From Streptomyces sp. NBC_00525 (lineage in GTDB: Bacteria; Actinomycetota; Actinomycetes; Streptomycetales; Streptomycetaceae), in assembly GCF_036346595.1 (NCBI RefSeq), contig NZ_CP107834.1, positions 3,348,001-3,412,000 on the forward strand: a stretch of 64,000 nt of DNA. Reading direction: 5' to 3'. How positions within the stretch are numbered: position 1 is the first letter of the stretch; each line of letters begins with the position of its first letter. Below, in pieces: positions 60,438 to 64,000 of the stretch. The translations under genes were made by a program, and so were the position numbers. The notes below the pieces were generated by a model. It had not been told where the DNA came from and did not search any database. It saw nothing but the letters and a program-made list of their open reading frames with translations.

Positions 60438-60476
60438 CCCGAAGGGCACCCGGCGTGTCGCCGGATGCCCTTCGGG
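60438..60476 (-). terminator. acs terminator
   Basis: CCCGAAGGGCA (60438-60448) pairs with TGCCCTTCGGG (60466-60476); inside, CCGGCG pairs with CGCCGG around TGT. It begins 31 bases after the acs stop. Confidence 0.75.
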
Positions 60477-60506
60477 TCGGGTCGGCCCGTATCGGGCCCG
60501 GGGCCC

Positions 60507-62462
60507 TCAGTCCTCGGACGGGGCCGAGGGGAGCTGGCTCTGGATGAGGTCCATGACCGAGGAGTCGGTCAGGGTCGTCACGTCTCCCAGTGCCCTGTTC
60601 TCGGCGACGTCGCGCAGCAGACGGCGCATGATCTTGCCGGAACGGGTCTTGGGCAGCTCCGCCACCGGCATGATGCGCTTCGGCTTGGCGATCGGGCCGA
60701 GCGTCGAGCCGACGTGGTTGCGCAGCTCGGCCAGCAGGTCGTCGGACGCGGTCGCCGTACCGCGCAGGATGACGAAGGCGACGATGGCCTGGCCGGTCGT
60801 CTCGTCGGCGGCGCCGACCACGGCCGCCTCCGCGACGGAGGGGTGCGAGACGAGCGCCGACTCGACCTCGGTGGTCGAGATGTTGTGCCCGGACACCAAC
60901 ATCACGTCGTCCACCCGGCCCAGCAGCCAGATGTCGCCGTCCTCGTCCTTCTTGGCGCCGTCACCGGCGAAGTACTTGCCCTCGAACCGGGACCAGTAGG
61001 TGTCGAGGAAGCGCTGGTCGTCGCGCCAGATGGTGCGGAGCATCGACGGCCACGGCTCGGTGAGGACCAGGTAGCCGCCTCCGCCATTCGGGACCTCGTT
61101 GGCCTCGTCGTCCACGACGGTCGCCGAGATGCCCGGCAGGGCGCGCTGGGCGCTGCCCGGCTTGGTGTCCGTGACGCCGGGGAGCGGCGAGATCATCATC
61201 GTGCCGGTCTCGGTCTGCCACCAGGTGTCCACGATCGGGCACTTGTCGGCGCCGATGTGCTTGCGGTACCACATCCACGCCTCGGGGTTGATCGGCTCAC
61301 CCACCGAACCGAGGACGCGCAGCGACGACAGGTCGAACTTGGCGGGGATGTCGTCTCCCCACTTCATGAACGTACGGATCGCGGTCGGCGCGGTGTAGAG
61401 GATCGTGACGCCGTACTTCTGGATGACCTCCCAGAAACGCCCCTGGTGCGGGGTGTCGGGGGTGCCCTCGTACATCACCTGCGTGGCGCCGTTGGCCAGC
61501 GGCCCGTAGACGATGTACGAGTGCCCGGTCACCCAGCCGATGTCGGCGGTGCACCAGTAGACGTCGGTCTCCGGCTTGAGGTCGAAGACCGCGTGGTGGG
61601 TGTAGGCCGCCTGGGTGAGGTAGCCGCCGGAGGTGTGCAGGATGCCCTTGGGCTTACCCGTGGTGCCCGACGTGTACAGGATGAAGAGCGGCTGCTCCGC
61701 CTCGAACGCCTCGGGGGTGTGCTCGGTGGACTGGCGGCCGGTGATGTCGTGCCACCAGATGTCACGGCCCTCGGTCCACGCGGTGTCCTGGCCGGTACGG
61801 CGGACCACGACGACGTGCTCCACGCCGTCGATACGGGAGACGGCGTCGTCCACCGCGGGCTTGAGCGCGGAGGGCTTGCCGCGGCGGTATCCGCCGTCGG
61901 CGGTGATGACGACCTTGGCGTCCGCGTCCTGGATGCGGGCCGCGATGGCGTCGGCGGAGAAGCCGCCGAACACCACCGAGTGCGCGGCGCCGATGCGGGC
62001 GCAGGCCAGCATCGCGACGGCGGCCTCGGGGATCATCGGCAGGTAGACGGCGACGCGGTCGCCCTTGCCGACACCGAGCTCGGTGAGGGCGTTGGCGGCG
62101 CGCGAGACCTCGTCCTTCAGCTCCGCGTAGGTGATGGCGCGGCTGTCACCGGGCTCGCCCTCGAAGTGGATGGCGACCCGGTCGCCGTTGCCCGCCTCGA
62201 CGTGACGGTCCACGCAGTTGTACGCGACGTTGAGCTTGCCGTCCGCGAACCACTTCGCGAAGGGCGGGTTGCTCCAGTCGAGCGTCTCGGTCGGCTCGGT
62301 CTCCCACGTCAGGCGCCGGGCCTGCTCGGCCCAGAAGCCCAGCCGGTCCGCTTTGGCCTGCTCATACGCCTCGGCGGTGACGTTGGCGTTGGCGGCCAGC
62401 TCGGCAGGCGGAGAGAACTTCCGCTCTTCCCGAAGCAGGTTGGCCAGGCTTTCGTTGCTCAC
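60507..62462 (-). CDS. acs: Acetyl-CoA synthetase
   Basis: 651 residues, full length. It activates acetate with ATP and CoA to acetyl-CoA. Seen: ANL adenylation motif [12 protein letters not shown] (~265), [34 protein letters not shown], and [12 protein letters not shown], whose Lys is the acetylation switch of Acs enzymes. GTG 62462 follows GGGAG 5 bases upstream, giving the usual N-terminus SNESLANLL. Upstream ATGs (62510, 62579) would add 16-39 residues without a ribosome site. A DasR-like box lies ~90 bases upstream. Confidence 0.97.
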   Translation of the reverse strand: MSNESLANLLREERKFSPPAELAANANVTAEAYEQAKADRLGFWAEQARRLTWETEPTETLDWSNPPFAKWFADGKLNVAYNCVDRHVEAGNGDRVAIHFEGEPGDSRAITYAELKDEVSRAANALTELGVGKGDRVAVYLPMIPEAAVAMLACARIGAAHSVVFGGFSADAIAARIQDADAKVVITADGGYRRGKPSALKPAVDDAVSRIDGVEHVVVVRRTGQDTAWTEGRDIWWHDITGRQSTEHTPEAFEAEQPLFILYTSGTTGKPKGILHTSGGYLTQAAYTHHAVFDLKPETDVYWCTADIGWVTGHSYIVYGPLANGATQVMYEGTPDTPHQGRFWEVIQKYGVTILYTAPTAIRTFMKWGDDIPAKFDLSSLRVLGSVGEPINPEAWMWYRKHIGADKCPIVDTWWQTETGTMMISPLPGVTDTKPGSAQRALPGISATVVDDEANEVPNGGGGYLVLTEPWPSMLRTIWRDDQRFLDTYWSRFEGKYFAGDGAKKDEDGDIWLLGRVDDVMLVSGHNISTTEVESALVSHPSVAEAAVVGAADETTGQAIVAFVILRGTATASDDLLAELRNHVGSTLGPIAKPKRIMPVAELPKTRSGKIMRRLLRDVAENRALGDVTTLTDSSVMDLIQSQLPSAPSED

Positions 62463-62547
62463 GACTTCTCCCAGTCCCAGGGTGTCCGTTGTGTCCCGGG
62501 CATAGCTCATCAGTCCGAAGGCCGGGTGACAAGGGTCTGCCGGGAAT

Positions 62548-62573
62548 TGGTTTAGACCTGTGTCTCGTGTATA
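62548..62573 (-). promoter_or_regulatory. acs promoter region with DasR-like box
   Basis: On the minus strand a -10-like TATACA occupies 62573-62568 and AGGTCTAAACCA occupies 62559-62548. The extended box ACAGGTCTAAACCAAT matches 13 of 16 bases of the DasR consensus as I know it (ACTGGTCTAGACCACT). Its place just after the -10 would suit repression. Confidence 0.45.
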
Positions 62574-62694
62574 AGGCATGATCCCGCTTCCGTACCGGCG
62601 CGGCGCGTCGAATCGACGTGTTTGCGCCAGTGCGGCGGCCGGTCCGGCCCGGAAGCGGGGTCACTGGGACTCACGTACCCGACGTGCCTGCGGT

Positions 62695-64000
62695 TCAGGC
62701 CCCGGAACGGGCCAACTCGGCCGGACGGGCGGGCGTGACCGGGTCGAACACTGCGGCTCGCCCCTCCTTCGCACCCGCTGCTTCGGTCAGCAGATACGAC
62801 TGGGCCTCGGCCACGTGGAAGTACATCCCGTGGAGCTGCAGGGTGCTTTCGGCGATGCGGCGGGCCACTGAGGGGTGGGCCCTCAGATGGTCGAGCTGCT
62901 GCATGACGTTGGTCAGGCAGAGCTGCTCCACTGTATCGGCGGGCGCCCGGCCGGCGATACGGGCTCGGACCTCGCCGGCCGCGGTCATCCGGCCCAGGCT
63001 CGGCAGCCCGTGCCGGAGCCAGCGCGCGAGTGAGGTGCCCGGCGCGTGCGGCGAGGGGGCCGGGGCATTGGCCAGCAGCGCGTTCATCGCACCGCAGCCC
63101 GAGTGCCCGCAGACGGTGATGGACTCGACGCCGAGCACATCCACGGCGTACTCGATCGCCGCCCCCACGGAGTGGTCGCCCTGCTCGGAGCCCGGGAGCG
63201 GGACCAGATTGCCGATGTTGCGCACGGTGAACAGATCACCGGGACCGCTGGCCGTGATCATGCTCGTCACCAGGCGGGAGTCCGCGCAGGTGATGAAGAG
63301 CTGAGAGGGGCGCTGGCCTTCTCTGGCGAGGCGCGCCAGCTCCGCGCGGACCAGGGGCGCCGTATCGCGCTGGAAGGAGCTGAGTCCTCTGACCAGCCGG
63401 TGTCCGCCGTGTCCGCCGTGGGCGGCGGGGCTGGTGGGGCTTTCGGCCGCGTTGGGCCTGGCCGGTCCGGCGTGCTCGGTGGCGGCGGGGGCCGAACGCG
63501 AGGCGGGGGCCGATTGCGAGGCGGGGGGCGTCGGCGCGGGTGAGCCGGCGGGGGGTGCCTGGGCCGACGCGGGCGTGGCGGGCGTCGCGGGGACTTCGGG
63601 GGCTTCGGGGGCGGTGGGGGCCGACTGGGATGGAGGTGGGCGGTGCGCGGGCTGTGGAGCCGCATCCGCAGGAGCGCCGGTGCCGGGGTGGGGCGGGGCG
63701 GAAGTCGGAGCCGGGGCGATGACGCCGATGGCTGGGGCTGTCGTCGGGGAGCCGGTGGTGGACGCGGGGCGCGGTTGGCTGTCGGCCGTCTGTGGCGGAG
63801 GCGCGTGCTCCGGCCGGTCGTGACAGTGATGGTTGCGCCATGGCGTCCACGGTCGGCAGCAGGAGTGAGCTGCGGCAGCGGGCTCGGCGATCCTGCCACC
63901 CGAGCGTCCGGCGAAGGCAACCTGCCCGCCGTGCGCCGTATGGGCGTTGCTCCAGTCCTGGATGGCTTCGTAGGCGGCGTGATCCATGAAGAAGCCGTCC
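62695..64000 (-). CDS. SulP transporter-carbonic anhydrase fusion, C-terminal part (5' end outside window)
   Basis: The frame stays open to the right edge (DGFFMDHAAYEAIQDW continues across 63987), so the ATG at 63987 is not the true start. The visible 434 residues hold the end of a STAS domain (HAAYEAIQDWSNAHTAHGG, AFAGRSGGRIAEP), a Cys/His/Trp segment HSCCRPWTPWRNHHC, a ~125-residue Pro/Ala/Ser linker, and a beta-carbonic anhydrase (~205-400) with zinc motif CADSRL and GHSGCGA. Such SulP-STAS-CA proteins probably take up bicarbonate or sulfate and interconvert CO2 and bicarbonate at the membrane. Convergent neighbours are absent; acs follows on the same strand. Confidence 0.88.
   Translation of the reverse strand, partial: DGFFMDHAAYEAIQDWSNAHTAHGGQVAFAGRSGGRIAEPAAAAHSCCRPWTPWRNHHCHDRPEHAPPPQTADSQPRPASTTGSPTTAPAIGVIAPAPTSAPPHPGTGAPADAAPQPAHRPPPSQSAPTAPEAPEVPATPATPASAQAPPAGSPAPTPPASQSAPASRSAPAATEHAGPARPNAAESPTSPAAHGGHGGHRLVRGLSSFQRDTAPLVRAELARLAREGQRPSQLFITCADSRLVTSMITASGPGDLFTVRNIGNLVPLPGSEQGDHSVGAAIEYAVDVLGVESITVCGHSGCGAMNALLANAPAPSPHAPGTSLARWLRHGLPSLGRMTAAGEVRARIAGRAPADTVEQLCLTNVMQQLDHLRAHPSVARRIAESTLQLHGMYFHVAEAQSYLLTEAAGAKEGRAAVFDPVTPARPAELARSGA

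Noticed and set aside
1..64000. CRISPR array, insertion sequence or secondary-metabolite cluster
   Set aside because: No spaced direct-repeat array, transposase, terminal inverted repeats or biosynthetic megagenes were seen; gene order and codon use are uniform core-genome type.

Overview
This window looks like an interior chromosomal segment of a Streptomyces (or very close actinobacterium). The DNA is uniformly very GC-rich, with GTG and TTG starts common. Genes are packed in short co-directional runs, and the content is diagnostic: wblA, a SigE-type sigma factor, DUF3151 beside fba, a CvpA/MarP protease, GH19 chitinases under TGGTCTAGACC boxes, and a kynurenine operon. As I remember the S. 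coelicolor map, the order follows the conserved core block from pyrE/fba to acs. There is no insertion sequence, prophage, CRISPR array, integrase or secondary-metabolite cluster. I see no clear new multi-gene system; the best material is regulatory and in individual proteins.

Layout. 1-6.9 kb: end of an MFS transporter, YbjN protein, class I aminotransferase (-), a Gly/Cys-rich membrane microprotein, DUF2617, a membrane-fused spermidine-synthase-like protein carrying a TTA codon, SRPBCC protein, aldose epimerase. 7-10.5 kb: pyrE, a 32-bp palindrome holding a perfect parS, fba, MalY-type aminotransferase, DUF3151. 10.7-13.8 kb: kynA-kynU-formamidase operon (tryptophan to anthranilate). 14-17.4 kb: NarL-type two-component pair and an orphan P450. 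17.5-20.7 kb: ABC-2 exporter operon (-) divergent from a GbsR/MarR regulator, with a palindrome inside the exporter promoter. 20.7-25.3 kb: degenerate diacylglycerol-kinase-like protein, purA, two GH19 chitinases under identical promoter boxes, the first apparently starting at CTG. 25.3-31 kb: extra beta-clamp, Ser/Thr kinase (-), GntR regulator, an unknown protein, SLATT membrane protein (-). 31.3-37.8 kb: ybaB-recR, DUF5063, lysC-asd, sigma factor plus membrane partner.

37.8-46.9 kb: SURF1 (-), S9 peptidase (-), methyltransferase, secreted SGNH hydrolase (-), tRNA-Pro(CGG) (-), metallophosphoesterase (-), YqeY, class A PBP (-). 47.4-52.8 kb: wblA, convergent with a pair of ArsA/Get3-type ATPases (-); then DUF4177-RidA and Nudix-MBL pairs. 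52.9-56.9 kb: Crp (-), endonuclease III with a Lys-rich tail, CoA-type Nudix, MarP protease. 57.3-64 kb: nhaA-holin-epoxide hydrolase operon (-), acs (-), and the C-terminal part of a SulP-carbonic anhydrase fusion whose start lies beyond the right edge.

How parts may work together. Chitinases release chito-oligosaccharides; GlcNAc use releases acetate, which Acs activates. DasR-like boxes precede both chitinases and, less perfectly, acs. The kyn operon feeds anthranilate. Aspartate kinase and semialdehyde dehydrogenase are translationally coupled at the head of the aspartate pathway. Many start codons sit 6-8 nt after a TANNNT hexamer, so leaderless transcription seems common here.
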